64,000 bases of DNA from Dipylidium caninum (GCA_017562135.1 QEYB01000190.1:102292-166291); one strand, 5' to 3'. Counted from the first letter of the stretch, positions 50,056-61,680 are shown. Numbers and translations: made by a program. The notes: generated from the sequence alone by a model not told the origin.

Positions 50056-50292
50056 CTGGGCCGGGGGCATCAAGTTAGGGATGTTTGAGTTGGGAGTTCT
50101 CTTTGGCATCTGATCCCCCGCTCCACTCACATCCTCCTCTTCTTCCTCTTCTTCTTCCTCCTCCTCGTACTCCACGTCATCATCATCCTCTGCCTCGTTT
50201 TCCTCCTCCTTCTCCATTTCGTGGAGTGACGCGGCCCTGGCCATGAGGACCACAAGGGTCAGAAGACAGAGAAGAGATAGCCGGGAGGTCAT
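50056..50292 (-). CDS. Secreted glutamate-rich protein, first coding exon
   Basis: Starts MTSRLSLLCLLTLVVLMARA, a clear signal peptide (cleavage likely near ARA-AS), then EMEKEEENEAEDDDDVEYE and a run of 11 Glu, then SGAGDQMPKRTPNSN and LMPPAQ. A consensus acceptor (cttccccag) ends 11 bases before the ATG, fitting cis- or spliced-leader trans-splicing. A CAG/gtacga donor at 50,055 probably ends the exon in phase 0; without splicing the frame would run to a stop at 49,987 (101 residues). KR pairs could be processing sites. No second exon was identified. Function unknown. Confidence 0.55.
50125..50216 (+). repeat. (TCC/TTC)n polypyrimidine run
   Basis: Codes on the other strand for the Glu/Asp stretch of the secreted protein. 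Confidence 0.8.
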
Positions 50293-50869
50293 TGTCCTCG
50301 AGTCTGGGGAAGACAATCGCAAATTAAGACATCTCTTAGGACCACAGAAATGAGACCTCATGGATATTCGAACATCCTGCGAAAAAGCTGCAAGATTCAG
50401 TCACCTACTGAAGTGGCTTAGATTACACGAATTTGCCCCGAGGACGTCCTTTTAGTACATGCGACTTACCAATCAGGTGACCATACTGTCAACGTTGTCA
50501 ACATTGATCGATTCGAGGAGTTGTTACAATGCGGTACGCACTGATGACAGGCCATATATCATTCACGTAAGCAGTAATTCTACGCCATATTCAAAAGTTT
50601 GTTTCATTATATTTCTGCAACTTGTCTACGGATATATTTAATTAATTAGGGCGTCCGTAGACAAGACAGACTCAGTAGCCGGTATTATTTATGGCGACGG
50701 TGTTATAGCGATTGGCGTTCAATGAAAGCGATGGGGCAGTCTTACTCACTGCCTTGGCAACTGCCATTACGGCACTCATGTTATAGGTTAAATAAGAAGA
50801 ATTGTGACTCCAGTAAGGTGGTCAATAAAGGTGGGTTCATGCGTTCCATCAGCCTGTTGCGCCTATGTC

Positions 50870-51430
50870 GTAGCGGAAGAGCATGCTCTTCCGTTGCCAA
50901 CCCTTTCTTCCATATATTCGTCGAGAGAGTGGACGGAAACACGTGCACATTCAGTCTTCAAGGCCTCGCATGATTTTCGTCCAGTGTCGTCAGAACTCAA
51001 TAATTTCAGAAGGACCAATCTCGATGTCATACAAGGTTTTTACTGGACATTATCAACAAAGTGCCACTTCGCACTACTGCGCCTACCACGTTAACTTGTT
51101 GGAAGATGCGCCTGAAAGTGATACAAACCAATGGCGCACAAAAATAGGCTGAACCGGCGCTTGATCATCCCCTCGTCACAAAGTGAAGCCGCGAGACGTG
51201 AAGTTTGAGTCTGCGTGGTTTTGCCTCCTTCAGCGTTGAGTAACCAGTCGGAAAATTGTACGTCATTTGGTGGCTGTTTTATGTTACTCCTTCCCTATTC
51301 AGTAGCATACACTTCAAAACAAATTAGTTGACTTATTGCTGCACGCGCGAATGTATTTTTGCGGAAAGAAGTAATGTTCGAAATTGGAAATAATGATTGA
51401 TTTTCTTTTTGAAACCAAACGAATCGCAGC
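50870..51430 (+). pseudogene. Partial duplicate of the 3' part of the 52-kb gene
   Basis: Aligns with 52,130-52,600. Encodes CAYHVNLLEDAPESD where the other has CAYQANLLEDAPGSN, and similarity continues about 400 bp into the 3' flank. No TATA box or 5' exon is present here. Confidence 0.5.
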
Positions 51431-51648
51431 CAATCCTGTAAACCTGATCAGATCTTTTAAGTGGTGCCAATTTGGTGTCCCGTAGGACAGGAGTTTCCGC
51501 TAAAGGAAACCATTAGACACTTCGGTCTTTCATATGTCGGATGATTAGCAGTTAACCTCTCAAAGCTCTAATCGAGGGAATAGAGACCAACCTCGAGAGG
51601 CCAACTCCTCCTCATACCTGATTGTTCGCCGGATCGCCTAGAGTGGGG

Positions 51649-52254
51649 TATAAAAGAGAGCGGAAAGGCGTGAATTTCTCATACCATTCACACAACAACG
51701 CAACCCTCCGTCTTCTCATCTGTTTCGCTATGGTAATGGCGATTTAGGAGCCCTAGCTCAGGCAGCTCAGCCCCAGTACAAGGGTTTTGAGATGGACGTG
51801 CTCTAGGCCATGGCCCAGTACCCCATATTCAGAGAGATCTGTGCCGACAGACCACTGATGGCTCAAACTGCTAAGCTGTTGGAGGAGCCCCAGCGAACTC
51901 GTGCATCCTACCGTTTCAATTTGGGGCAGACTATGACACGATGTTTCATGGCTATGGCCAATAAATTGCTTGCTCTAAAACTGACCAAATGTATCGAAAT
52001 TGGGGGGCGGGAGGGCGTGAGGATTTTTGCCCTGAGTTAGCTTTAGGGCGATGGCTAACGGTGGGCGGAGGAGGTAGAGGTGGAGGTACCTTGAGGTAAT
52101 CAACTGGAACGGAGTTACGAAGGTCGACGTGTTTAAAATGCGCCCGTTGTTATATGTTGTATCTATTGAGCGTCAACAGCCTGCCGCGCTACACTTATGC
52201 GCCTACCAGGCTAACTTGCTGGAAGATGCGCCTGGCAGCAATGGAGACGCATGA
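51649..52254 (+). pseudogene. TATA-driven gene with internal stop, unknown protein
   Basis: A consensus TATAAAAG at 51,649-51,656 lies 81 bases before an ATG at 51,730. The conserved-looking frame begins one register off that ATG (YGNGDLGALAQAAQPQYKGF), meets TAG at 51,804-51,806, then continues AMAQYPIFREICADRP and FNLGQTMTRCFMAMANKLLA to 52,038. A second piece (VINWNGVTKVDVFKM, then LCAYQANLLEDAPGSN) ends at TGA 52,252-52,254 and may be exon 2. Its carboxyl end recurs at 51,084-51,130. A frameshift at the start plus the stop codon indicate a dead gene, or sequencing errors in a live one. I do not recognise the family. Confidence 0.45.
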
Positions 52255-52599
52255 AACAAGGAAATCTATTGGACAGACGCTTAATCGGACCCTAGTCACA
52301 GAGTAAGTGGAAAGTTGGCAAGGTATGAATCCGCATGTTCTTGTTCCTTTGGACAAAGAGTAACTATTCACGACAGCGACCATATTTATCATGACATTTA
52401 CACAAGCACAAAAACTACTCATTCCGTATTTAGTAGCACAATTATAAAGCAAGTAGGCTGATTGTACATTGGCGAAAGAATGCCCCCTTGCGAAAGGAGT
52501 TAATACGGGAGATTGGATATAGAGTCGTTGGTTATTTGAAACCCAAACCATTCGAAGAAAGTCCCAAAAATCCCATTAAGGCTTTAAAATTGGTGAGTA

Positions 52600-53930
52600 T
52601 TTGGTGTGACATAGGACGAGAATCTCCCCAAAGCCCAACTTACTACAACCATTTCAATCTTTAGTCTCCCTTTCCACCCATTTTGATCAGTCTTCTGGTT
52701 AACGCCAGCTAACCTGTTTTTATCTATTTTCCAATGGAAACTATACGCCAGTTAATCAGATAGCTCGGCCGGGCAAATCGGCCTATCAAATTATTTCGCT
52801 AGTCAATATTTATTAAATTTATGTCCATCCTACATTGCTCAATGTCCCTTAGCCGCGTTGCTGAGATGATAATGCGTTTGTACGTGGCAAATTCTATGCT
52901 GCCAGAGAATAACCTACTCCGCCAAAGCCATGTTCGCACATCGCCCCAACACTTTCCATGCAGCATCCTATAGTAACTTGTCCACTGTTAATCGTGGACG
53001 CCACTCGCCCTCCACTGATCTCCATTTCTTCCTAACTGAGCGCAGGACAGCATTCCTCTCCTGGGGTCAATATACTTCCTCCTTATTACCTGCAAAAAGT
53101 TGATCAGAAGGAAGCGCGCGAGCCAAAAAACTGTCCAATTCTAATTAAGCCAGGCCAAGTCCAAGAAAAAGTTAAGCATATGTGGAAAAATTGGGCAAAT
53201 GTGGAAATATTGAATCAAAGAAGCCACTAAAAATCCTATAAGAAGTAGAGCTTTAGACAGTCCAGCAACCCATCTTAATCCGACTTATCTCAGGTGCTTT
53301 ATTTGACAGCTGCTTTGGTTCAATATGACATGAAGCACCTCGTCGAGAGTGTGAAAGTCCTCTCCCGAGTAAAGATTGTCAAAACTAAACAAAGAACTCT
53401 TCCTACAAAAAACATATTCCAGCATTTAATTCGGCCATTAGCTGCTCATAAATCTTTTACATTTGGTCACACTAATCACCACTGCCCAACAAAGAATTCA
53501 TATGAGACGTAGGTGGCATATCTGCTTCCTTTTCTAGGGGCCAAATAATTCGGGGACACAAGTTCCCTTACTAAACCCTTTGTTTCTCCCTTTCGAGTAA
53601 CATTCCACTACGGTTTCATGCATTGCAACGTGTTACCTACAGAGGTGGTGAGGATCAATCAGCGAAAATCAGACTTGAAGATTACTAAGTAACAAGGTTA
53701 GGCGATTAAACACTCACAAACGAAATCATTGTTTCCGAATAGTGCAACTATCGTAGTCTTGGTTGCTCAGTTGTACTTCCAACCGCCTAATCCACAACCA
53801 TCCAATGCACTACCACCTCTGATCCACTAAAACTATCGCAAAAAATTTCCGTCATTTCCTACTGCATTCATTCCTCCTTCCGGAGTAGGAAAATGGAGGC
53901 AATGGGCCTACTGCGGACAAGTGGCCTTAA
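52600..53930. other. No supported gene
   Basis: Short frames only; AT-rich stretches and no splice or repeat evidence. Confidence 0.45.
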
Positions 53931-53939
53931 GGGCTTGAG

Positions 53940-54265
53940 AACGAGTGAGGTTGGAGAGAATGGGACAAGAATGGCGCTGATAAGCACTTTTGCGAGAGAG
54001 GGAGGGTAGAGGCGTGTAAAGCCGTGGGAAGCGAGGGCGACAAAGGAGGCTGGCTGATGTTAAACAGAGCAATGAGCGATGACGAAATTGTGTTTTGCTG
54101 GAAGAAAAATCGGGTCCCTTTTGCTCGTTACTAATGCCAACATGTTTGCATCCCAATTCGCTGACGCTTTCAGGCCTCGCCTTCAAGTCTTCTGCGCTCT
54201 CAAATGACACACGAAAGTCGAGCGGGTAGCGGTTGGTAGAGAGCATGATTCATTTGAAATACCCG
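53940..54265 (+). repeat. Direct segmental duplicate (partner 24,800-25,050)
   Basis: Second copy of the 24.8-kb block, same orientation. Confidence 0.75.
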
Positions 54266-55044
54266 GGTGTAAGGCCGAAAGGAGCCGAAGTGAGAGCTTC
54301 CTCAGGCCTAAAGGACAGTCAGTCTGGCAGTGGGTCATCTAAAGCAGAATGGTGCAAGCGTCAATGTGTGAACACGTTAAAAGCTGGATTAAGGTGATTT
54401 TTTGTACCCTGGAAACCGGGATAGTATAAATGGGTGTTGTTATACGACATCGTCCACAACAGTCACATATTCCGACCGTAAAATTTAAGACCGCATGTCG
54501 AACTCCACTTGCTTTTCTTCTGAGCGTAAAGTTGGAGCGTAGAGTAGAGAAGAGGAAGAGAGTGGCGTCACCCTCGATCTGGCGATCGCTCCTGTACACT
54601 TAGAAATTCGTCGTACGCGCGGAGGAATGATTGGCCGCATTTGACCACATGGATGTTAAGAGTGAAATGAGTTCGGGTATTTCTTAAAGTCCAAACACGA
54701 CCATTGCATCAACGCTTTGGGGTGAGGGTGTCGAGCCTTTCGCGCGTTTTTCCAGCTCAGGGCCCTAGGGCAAAAGAATTCTTCTTACTAAAGGAGGTAC
54801 CATCACCTGCGCGTATGCATCATTAGCTCTTTGTACGCCAGTCTTCCAAGTCTATACGAAGACAATGTGCTCTGGAGAGTAGCGTGATAGCCACGACGAT
54901 ACAGCCTACTACAAAAGGCGAATTGTGCCGAGATAGTGGCCGAATCACGTCTTTCACTTATACTTCAATTGAGCATATTAGGTCCTCTCTGTCAACACTG
55001 TGTCATACGTTAGTCTGTCGACTCCACTCCTGCCCATCTAGCGA

Positions 55045-55215
55045 TTGACAAGCAGAGTTTCAATCGAGAAGACGTCGGGCGCGAATGAAACTCATAAACT
55101 GACGTCCAGTTACAGCTGATCAGTGATCTCGTCAAGGACCAGACTGCTGACAGATGACGACTAGTCTCAACTCTCCCATTCTCGAGTGCGGCTCCTCTGA
55201 CCGCCTGAGCTACAG
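55045..55215 (+). mobile_element. Dispersed TATA-bearing repeat, copy D2 (decayed)
   Basis: Begins agcagagtttcaatcgagaa near 55,048 and keeps the aactgacgtccagttacag and gacgactagtct blocks. The TATTTAAG box is lost. Confidence 0.6.
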
Positions 55216-55909
55216 TCGAGAGTGAGGTCGTCCCTCACTGTTCGAGAGAAGCATTGTATCCACTAATCGGTGCGATGTTGCTACTGTCCGCGCGCTTCCG
55301 CAATGCTCTCACGAAAGGCGACTAATTGCACTCCCTGACCGAAAGTGGAAGGAGGCATGAAGGCGTAAAAGATGTGACCTGCTTCTCCAATGTCATGCCA
55401 CACTGGCAAAACGATAGTATCGGAATCCGTTTTCTCTCCACAGCTGCGTTATCGTACTGGTTTGCCTTACCAGAGCCAGACAGAGCATTTGGGGTAGGAC
55501 GAGAGTGTAATCAGTGGTCGTTCTACTTCCTTTGAGTCGCATGTGAAATTAGGCCTCTGGTGAGGTGTGACATCGGTTTGAAATCAACTCTTGGCTTCCG
55601 ACTGTCTTTCTGCCTCTCTCTCTGTAATCAGGTTGACAAACTTGACTAAGCAGTGTAACTGAAAGGAGGCCTTCCTTGTGATAGAGAAGAGTATCTTCAA
55701 GGTAAGAGTGAGGAAAAGGAAAAAAGTCAGAGCTGACGCGTGGTACCTTTTACCCTTTAACCCACCTCCCTTGTGCAGTTTTTAGTCAGACTTCATTTAA
55801 TTCCTATTGTGAGCAATGCCAGATTAGACGACGGGTTCTTTGCCTTGTCCCAAACGCGTGTGTTATTTGACGTGACTGGTTATTGCAAGGACAGCTACGG
55901 AGGTAGACT

Positions 55910-56810
55910 CCTTGTGAGAATGACTAAATGAGACTTTACAAAGATCCGCATTGCTTATTCTTATTGCTCACCTCCCCGAGTGGTCTATTTTGACGTATAA
56001 GTGTGGTAAACTTTCGAGAAGACGGTCGTTTTAGATGCGAAGGATTTTCTTCTGAGGGGGCATGAAGTCGTTTCATTGTCATCATACTTCCCATTCATTT
56101 ACTGTCACGTTCTCTTCACTTGGTTCTTGACTTACTCGTTTTCCGAGTCGCCTTTGTTGCTTTCTTTCACACTGCTGTGAGAGGAGAGGAGAGAGAGAGA
56201 AATGGAGTGGAGTGGAGCGAAGCAAGATGGATAGAGTGAGAAAGAGAGAGCGATAAATTACACAGAGGATGTCTGCATCTATATTAACGAGCAATTTCTG
56301 CAAGTGAGGTGTCTCCAACATTCCTCTCCTTCTACAAAGATCTGCTGAACCCGTTGCTAGTTCACAACAAGGTGGCCACTAATGACATTTCAGTAGGATA
56401 CAAATCCCGTTTGCCGCAGAATGAGACATCCATAATCTTCAGGACGTGCAGCTATTGTTTCAGCCCGAGATAGACCTATGGATATCACCCCGAGAAATTT
56501 AGCAGACGGATAAGTACATATGCTGTGATGCTTTTCACACAAATACTGCGGGCTTGTAGGAAAAAAGAAACACCAGGATGAAAGAATAATGCGACGACCC
56601 TGCGTGAGTACTTGCACAGAACAGCACAGAGACAGACACACGCACGAACTCTCAAAGGTGGAATTGGGTGGTTGGATGTTCTCCTCTGACTGTGATAGAA
56701 CCCTTTGACATCGTGTCCTCTCCACCTGTGCCAATCAGTGAGGCTGTCATGCCACGATTGCGGTGATGGGAGGTGTCGAACACGGCAGGCTACTAACCAC
56801 TCTACAATTC
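55910..56810 (+). repeat. Direct segmental duplicate (partner 32,630-33,400)
   Basis: Same-orientation copy of 32,630-33,400, for example gcacagac.agacacacgcac and ctgtgccaatcag. It leads into the left palindrome arm. Confidence 0.75.
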
Positions 56811-57239
56811 CACAGTCCCTATTCCGCATGAAGAAGCCTCCCCACCATTCTGCGGGCCGCGAAATTGCTTGTACATCTCGTAGGGAAGGCACTTTCCCCA
56901 TCACTTCAACGCTTTACGCACCCATCTATGCCATGTAAAAACACTTCTTATGATAACGTGTAATTACGTATTATTTGATGCTACGAATGACAAGTATGGA
57001 GAATGATAGAGGGAAAATGTGAGGCAGGAGTTGGAGGAGAGAGAAGAGGAGGGGGAAGAGGGGGGAACTCGCGGTATGAGATGAGTCACTTCATCTGGCC
57101 AAGCCGACTGTGGGGACATGAAACCATGTCTCCTTCCCTAATGCGTCGCCTCACCTGCTCGTCTCCTTGCTTTGAGACGATATTGTTTGATGATGCTCTT
57201 CTTTAGAGCGTCGAAGTCCTCCTTATGAATTCGACAAGA

Positions 57240-57355
57240 CTTGCCCCGTTTACATAGAGGCGATTCAAATCAGCTTGCGAGGCAACTAATTTTGCATGCA
57301 GCAGTAGAAGCAGCGAGTGTTATATTTCGAAGATTCTGTGAAAAAGTATTTCAAG
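57240..57355 (+). other. Possible exon with consensus donor (left arm only)
   Basis: An open frame (GDSNQLARQLILHAAVEAAS, then VIFRRFCEKVFQ) ends at CAAG followed by gtaagt at 57,356. The donor is absent in the right arm and in the 34.1-kb copy. Weak evidence of a former exon. Confidence 0.2.
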
Positions 57356-58002
57356 GTAAGTCTCTCTTGGTTATCTTGCCAATTTCCTCCTCTTCGTCGT
57401 CATCATTGGTTGCAGAGGCGGGGTTTGAGCTGGATGTGGCTTCAGAGTTGATGCAGAAGAAGAGAAGAATGTGTGGGCGGAAGTGATCGTGCGTCAAAGA
57501 TGATAGGTGTTCCCATTCATCAAGTGGATCGTCTGTGCTTTCCATCGAGTTGTTTGGGGGCGAACCTTACTCACTGTGGATGTGAGTGACAATGGTCCAA
57601 GTCAGCAGTTAGTAGATTGTCCGAGTTTGCAAGGGCGAGTTTCTGTGTTATTACTCACCGCTCTCCTAATTACTGATTAGGAGAAACTGTCAGCTTTGAC
57701 AAACGCCTCATGATGATACAGACGACCTGATAAACTCAGAAGGCACTGGAGAAGTTCGTCAGTGCAGAAATGAGAGGCAGGCGGGTTAGAGTGAAAGCAG
57801 ACTTATGCGTGAAGAAAGCGTTTGTGTGTGCAAAAGCCGTCAAGTGGGATGAGCGGCGGCTATCAGTCCTGGGGGAGAAAGATTGGCAGTTGCCGCGGTG
57901 ATGGGAGCTGTGCGAGCATGTGTCCCATGAGTTTGGAGGCTGTAGGCTATTGGTTTGTGGTCGGTGGGTGCATAGTAGCATACTTGAAGTACACTGGCAC
58001 TA

Positions 58003-58026
58003 CTCACTACTACTACTGCTACTACT
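58003..58026 (+). repeat. (ACT)n microsatellite and its mirror
   Basis: ACTACTACTACTGCTACTAC in the left palindrome arm; the matching AGT run in the right arm is at 62,776-62,799. Confidence 0.85.
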
Positions 58027-58294
58027 CACTATTCTCCTCTTTCTCGTCCACTGTTTTCTTCGCCGACTCAAGATTCACCTCTCTCCCGACATCTCTTTTA
58101 CAAGAAGACTTCCTTCTACAGCCACCATTCTTAAGCGTTCATGAATCGGTCCATTCTCAACCAAGTAGGCTAATTCACCAACTTGCGTTGGGAAAATGAG
58201 CGCGGAATTTAGTCGAGATCAACAGGTTTCAAGTTGATTTGCAATGTGGTGTAAATGTTCTGCAAACTACGCTGGATGCCACTCATGTAGTGCG

Positions 58295-58520
58295 TGGTGA
58301 GCAGAGTTTCGATTTGGCGAAGACATCACCCGTGAGTAAAACAGATTAACTGACGGCCAGTCACAGTTGACTGGTGACCCCGTAGGCGACTAACCACCCG
58401 GAGACGGCGACTGGTATCCATTCGCTGCACCGTCAGGCGCCTGCATGTCTAGACAGTTCGAGATGCAGTAGAAGGAAACTGCCCGAGGTGTGAGCCTATT
58501 TAAGGCTCTGTCACTGGGTT
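58295..58520 (+). mobile_element. Dispersed TATA-bearing repeat, copy D3
   Basis: Lies within the left palindrome arm. Has gcagagtttcgatttggcg, the aactgacggccagtcacag block and TATTTAAG at 58,497-58,504. Confidence 0.6.
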
Positions 58521-59144
58521 TCCCTCCATTAGACCAAGTGAACGCTGCAAGTGGCTCTAGTTCTTCTCTCATTTTTGCCGTAGTCTCTGCTAAGAGTAGC
58601 GGAGATGCTAGCTGAAGCAGAATTGCAGGACGAAGCCGTGCCCTCCATTTGCCAGTATTTATGTTGCAATGTGGAGCAGCCAGAGAAGATGATTGGATCA
58701 CGTCCTTCTTCAGCTCTAAGAAGAACTGCTTGCAGTCGGCACTCACGCCCGACTCCGACAGCCGATCCTTTCCTTGGATTGCATACCCCATTTGTGTTGT
58801 AATCGGTGTCTTCATGCTTCACGTACAGTCACTACCCAAATAAAATAATTTCGAGGCATTAACTGTCACAGCGACAGCTAAGAAAACGGATAGTCGGATG
58901 CGAAGCCAAGAACTTCCATGAGTAGCATTGGTTGCTTGATGTTGGAGTGGATAGCATATGGTTGTCAATAGGGAATTTAATGAAGTCTGTCTAGAGACTG
59001 TTGGAAGGGAGGTGGGTGGAAGGGTAGCACATGTCAGCTGTGAAGCTACCCGTCCCCGTCGCAATCGCGGATATCGGATCGGGGAGTTGCAGAGAGGCGG
59101 TCGGAGGTCAGGAGTTGGTGTTTGAAGTGTTGATAAGGCTATAC

Positions 59145-59530
59145 GCAAATACTTCTGTGTACCGTATGATGACCGAATCTTATAAATGCACTGCTAACAA
59201 CTGTGCGTCGGGTGTGAATAAGGAGCAGCAAACGCACTGCTAAGCACAATGGAGAGTGCACGAGTTTCCTATCTCTCTTCTCACCAACCTCTTCTGGTGA
59301 TCTGCTTATTTCGTGATTTAATCTATAGATGTCCTTTGAACTGTTCGCGGTCAATTATAACGAAATGCAATCAAGTTCGTGAGCGAAACAAATACTAACG
59401 GAAACGACAAAGTCTGGTAATAAAACTTTTCAATTAATGTGTCTCAAAAGAGACTGCATATGTCGAAGTCCAGGAAAGTTCAACAATCTCAGTGTTCACC
59501 TGAAGGAGTTGATGGAAAAAGGAAAGAAGT
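59145..59530 (-). repeat. Inverted segmental duplicate (partner 27,480-27,860)
   Basis: Lies in the palindrome spacer immediately after the left arm. Confidence 0.7.
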
Positions 59531-59989
59531 GCTTTGCATCCTCTCGATGACCTCCTCTCGTCTTCTCCTCGTTCATCCTATCGAAGTGTTGAGACAGACA
59601 TGTTGATGCTACGGGCTCCTCTCATACATAATGAGAGAGCGCGTGTGCCACTGGCAAGAGGTTGATCGTGACGGTGGGCAATGGGCTGTGAGAGGATGTA
59701 TCGCCGCTATTGTCGCGACAGAGGATGACAAGGACAAGTACCCCTAACTTCCAGGCAAACTTATCAACTGACAGGGCTCGCAACTCTCAACCTGCACGGA
59801 GTAACTCCTTCTCGTTCCCTCTCACCGGCACTCTAGAAGGAGCGGTGTGTGCACAACTTAATAATCTCCCCACTTTTATCGACATTAACGGTCAAATCAT
59901 CTTAACATAATGTGCCAGCACACAAGTGCCTCCTTAAAGGCCTAGAGTACTACTAGGTCAGACGGATAATTGGCTAAAACCAACACGAG

Positions 59990-60050
59990 GGTAAGCCTAC
60001 GCATCTCTGTGTAGGACGCATCCTTAGCTGAAGATTATCCCAGTCATTTT
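59990..60050 (+). repeat. 60-bp direct repeat, copy 1
   Basis: Core taagc.tacgc.tctctgtgtaggac, then tcct.agctgaagatta; recurs at 60,597-60,655. Confidence 0.8.
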
Positions 60051-60402
60051 CTCCAGCCTTGTCCACTTGAAGGCATTAGGCACGGCCTGATTCCGCCTGT
60101 CATCGTCGTGTTTAGTCAGGTGTCAGAACTAAGCGCGAGAGCTACTCAGTATCGCAGTTCGCTCCGAACTCCACTGCTTTCAACCCCAACTTCTCGCCAC
60201 AATGCACCACATGCTACGTTCCATCGGTCATCGGTCGGTACACAGAAGTTTTCGTAGCAGACTCAAAGGTCCTATGCCGACGTTGAGGCACCAATCCCTA
60301 TTCGGTGATTTGCGACTCCATTCCAACAAATTCTAACGAATCTGGAGCGAATTTAGATTTCCTCCGTATCCGCAAACCTCGGGGAGTTGATTTGACGTAC
60401 CT

Positions 60403-60471
60403 AGCCGGGACTCGAACTAGGGCTACATGATTGGAAGGCATGTCTGATACCGCTGCACTACTGGCCCGGCT
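60403..60471 (-). tRNA. tRNA-Gly-like sequence, degenerate (SINE head?)
   Basis: On the minus strand it starts AGCCGGG and ends CCCGGCT, pairing 7 bp. It has an A-box-like TAGTGCAGCGG, a 5-bp anticodon stem ACATG/CATGT enclosing CTTCCAA (anticodon TCC, glycine) and a B-box-like AGTTCGAGTCC. The T-stem does not pair properly, so it is not a sound tRNA; it is a pseudogene or the head of a tRNA-derived SINE. Confidence 0.5.
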
Positions 60472-60596
60472 GCGTGTCAACCCTGCCTCTGCCGCTGTCA
60501 ATAAACCACCAACTTTGTTGCCTTATTTCTGTCCTCCTCCCAGAATGTCTAAGAAACTACGCGGCCTAACTCATGATCGCCCAAAACTGACACTGA

Positions 60597-60655
60597 GTAA
60601 GCTTACGCCTCTCTGTGTAGGACATGTCCTCAGCTGAAGATTAGCCCTATTATCT
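60597..60655 (+). repeat. 60-bp direct repeat, copy 2
   Basis: Second copy of the repeat at 59,990, with the tRNA-like sequence between the two. Confidence 0.8.
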
Positions 60656-61407
60656 GATGCTTATCGCCTGTCTGCATCGCTTGGCCACTGTATGTGGACG
60701 CACGGGCATCCTTAAGTCGACCGACTAGTCACTACCTTCTGACGTTTCGTTAGGTTGTCGCCTTTGATCGCTAAAGTTTATTTGGCGCTTCTGTGACTGA
60801 GTGTCTGCGTCAAGGGCAGAGGCTCACGACCGGATACACTCACACTCCCGATATGAAGGTGTTGTTATAATAAGACAATGTGGGGTCTGTCCTCAGGTCC
60901 CACCATCCCACTCACCAAATGGCGCAATTGCAACATTAAGAGTTCCGCCTTAGCCAACTTGAGAAATCAGTACCTGCTCTCCATTCTCACGAATTTGCGT
61001 CTAGTTTCACGAATACTCACGGAGTTGTGCCTGGATTGCCTCAGTTGGCTTGTGGCAGTGATGTTTGTTGCAGATGCCTACAAGAGACGACTGCCTCCTG
61101 AAGCGAATCCAATATATCCATGCCTGCGTCTAAAGCGGCTTACACACTTTGACTGTGGATCCTCACACAAATCCACGTTCTTGTCTCACTCATCAACTTT
61201 TCCATTGAGCTACTATTTTTCATTGAACATTTATTGGCAAAGGTCCGCAAAAGTCAGCGGGACTAAGATGGGAAGTGGAGCAAGGGGGGCATCTGGCATC
61301 TACGACGCTGAAGATGAACACTGCCACCACATATGAGCGTACTTTTCTCGATGAATGGATAGATTAATAATAAGAGTGGAATCTATGGAGACCGTGATAG
61401 CATTTGA

Positions 61408-61620
61408 ATGAAATTATTCTGGTCCTCAGGGCGCGATTTTATGCGAAAATCAAAGTCTGATGCTGCAGTCAGTTGGGGACTTGGCAAGACTTTTGTCTCT
61501 CGTGTGGTTTGTATACTTTCGACAGTGTCGCCATCCAATTTTCTTAATCGCCTTGGTGCTCGCTTAAAGCATGTCGCAGACGTCCTACACTGGAATCAAC
61601 GTCGATTTCCTGTACACTGA
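61408..61620 (+). CDS. Conserved unknown frame, copy 2
   Basis: 70 codons, partner of 26,118-26,363 (see there). It lies in the spacer of the large palindrome, just before the right arm at 61,681. Confidence 0.35.
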   Translation: MKLFWSSGRDFMRKSKSDAAVSWGLGKTFVSRVVCILSTVSPSNFLNRLGARLKHVADVLHWNQRRFPVH

Positions 61621-61680
61621 CACTCCGGCAGCATAATCACCTGAAGTTGCAGGCGCTGGTCCTTCAAACTCCTCCACTCG

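Larger units (their letters stand above)
56814..59120 (+). repeat. Palindrome left arm (about 2.3 kb)
   Basis: Reverse complement of 61,681-64,000. The inner end is exact: both arms share gaggtcaggagttggtg up to 59,120 and then differ. The inner 1.5 kb is nearly identical between arms; the outer 0.8 kb has many one-base differences. Open frames at 58,390-58,815 and 57,822-58,199 occur in both arms only because the DNA is duplicated and show no domains I recognise. Confidence 0.93.
59121..61680. other. Palindrome spacer (2.56 kb)
   Basis: Unique between the two arms. Contains the inverted duplicate of the 27.5-kb block (59,145-59,530), two copies of a 60-bp repeat (about 59,990 and 60,597), a tRNA-like sequence (60,403-60,471) and the conserved frame at 61,408-61,620. 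The 152-codon frame at 60,878-61,336 has no supporting feature. Confidence 0.8.

Noticed and set aside
52270..52285. Short similarity (ttaatcgg.cc) to a tapeworm spliced-leader RNA as I recall it
   Set aside because: Too short, no donor site in the right place and no snRNA-like structure; absent from the duplicate at 51.16 kb.
58390..58815. Frames present in both palindrome arms (also at 62,017-62,412)
   Set aside because: Shared because the arms are the same DNA, so conservation is not evidence of coding; no domain, signal or splice support. They overlap the TATA-bearing repeat.
60878..61336. 152-codon frame in the palindrome spacer
   Set aside because: One hydrophobic stretch but no other support; length is within what chance gives here.
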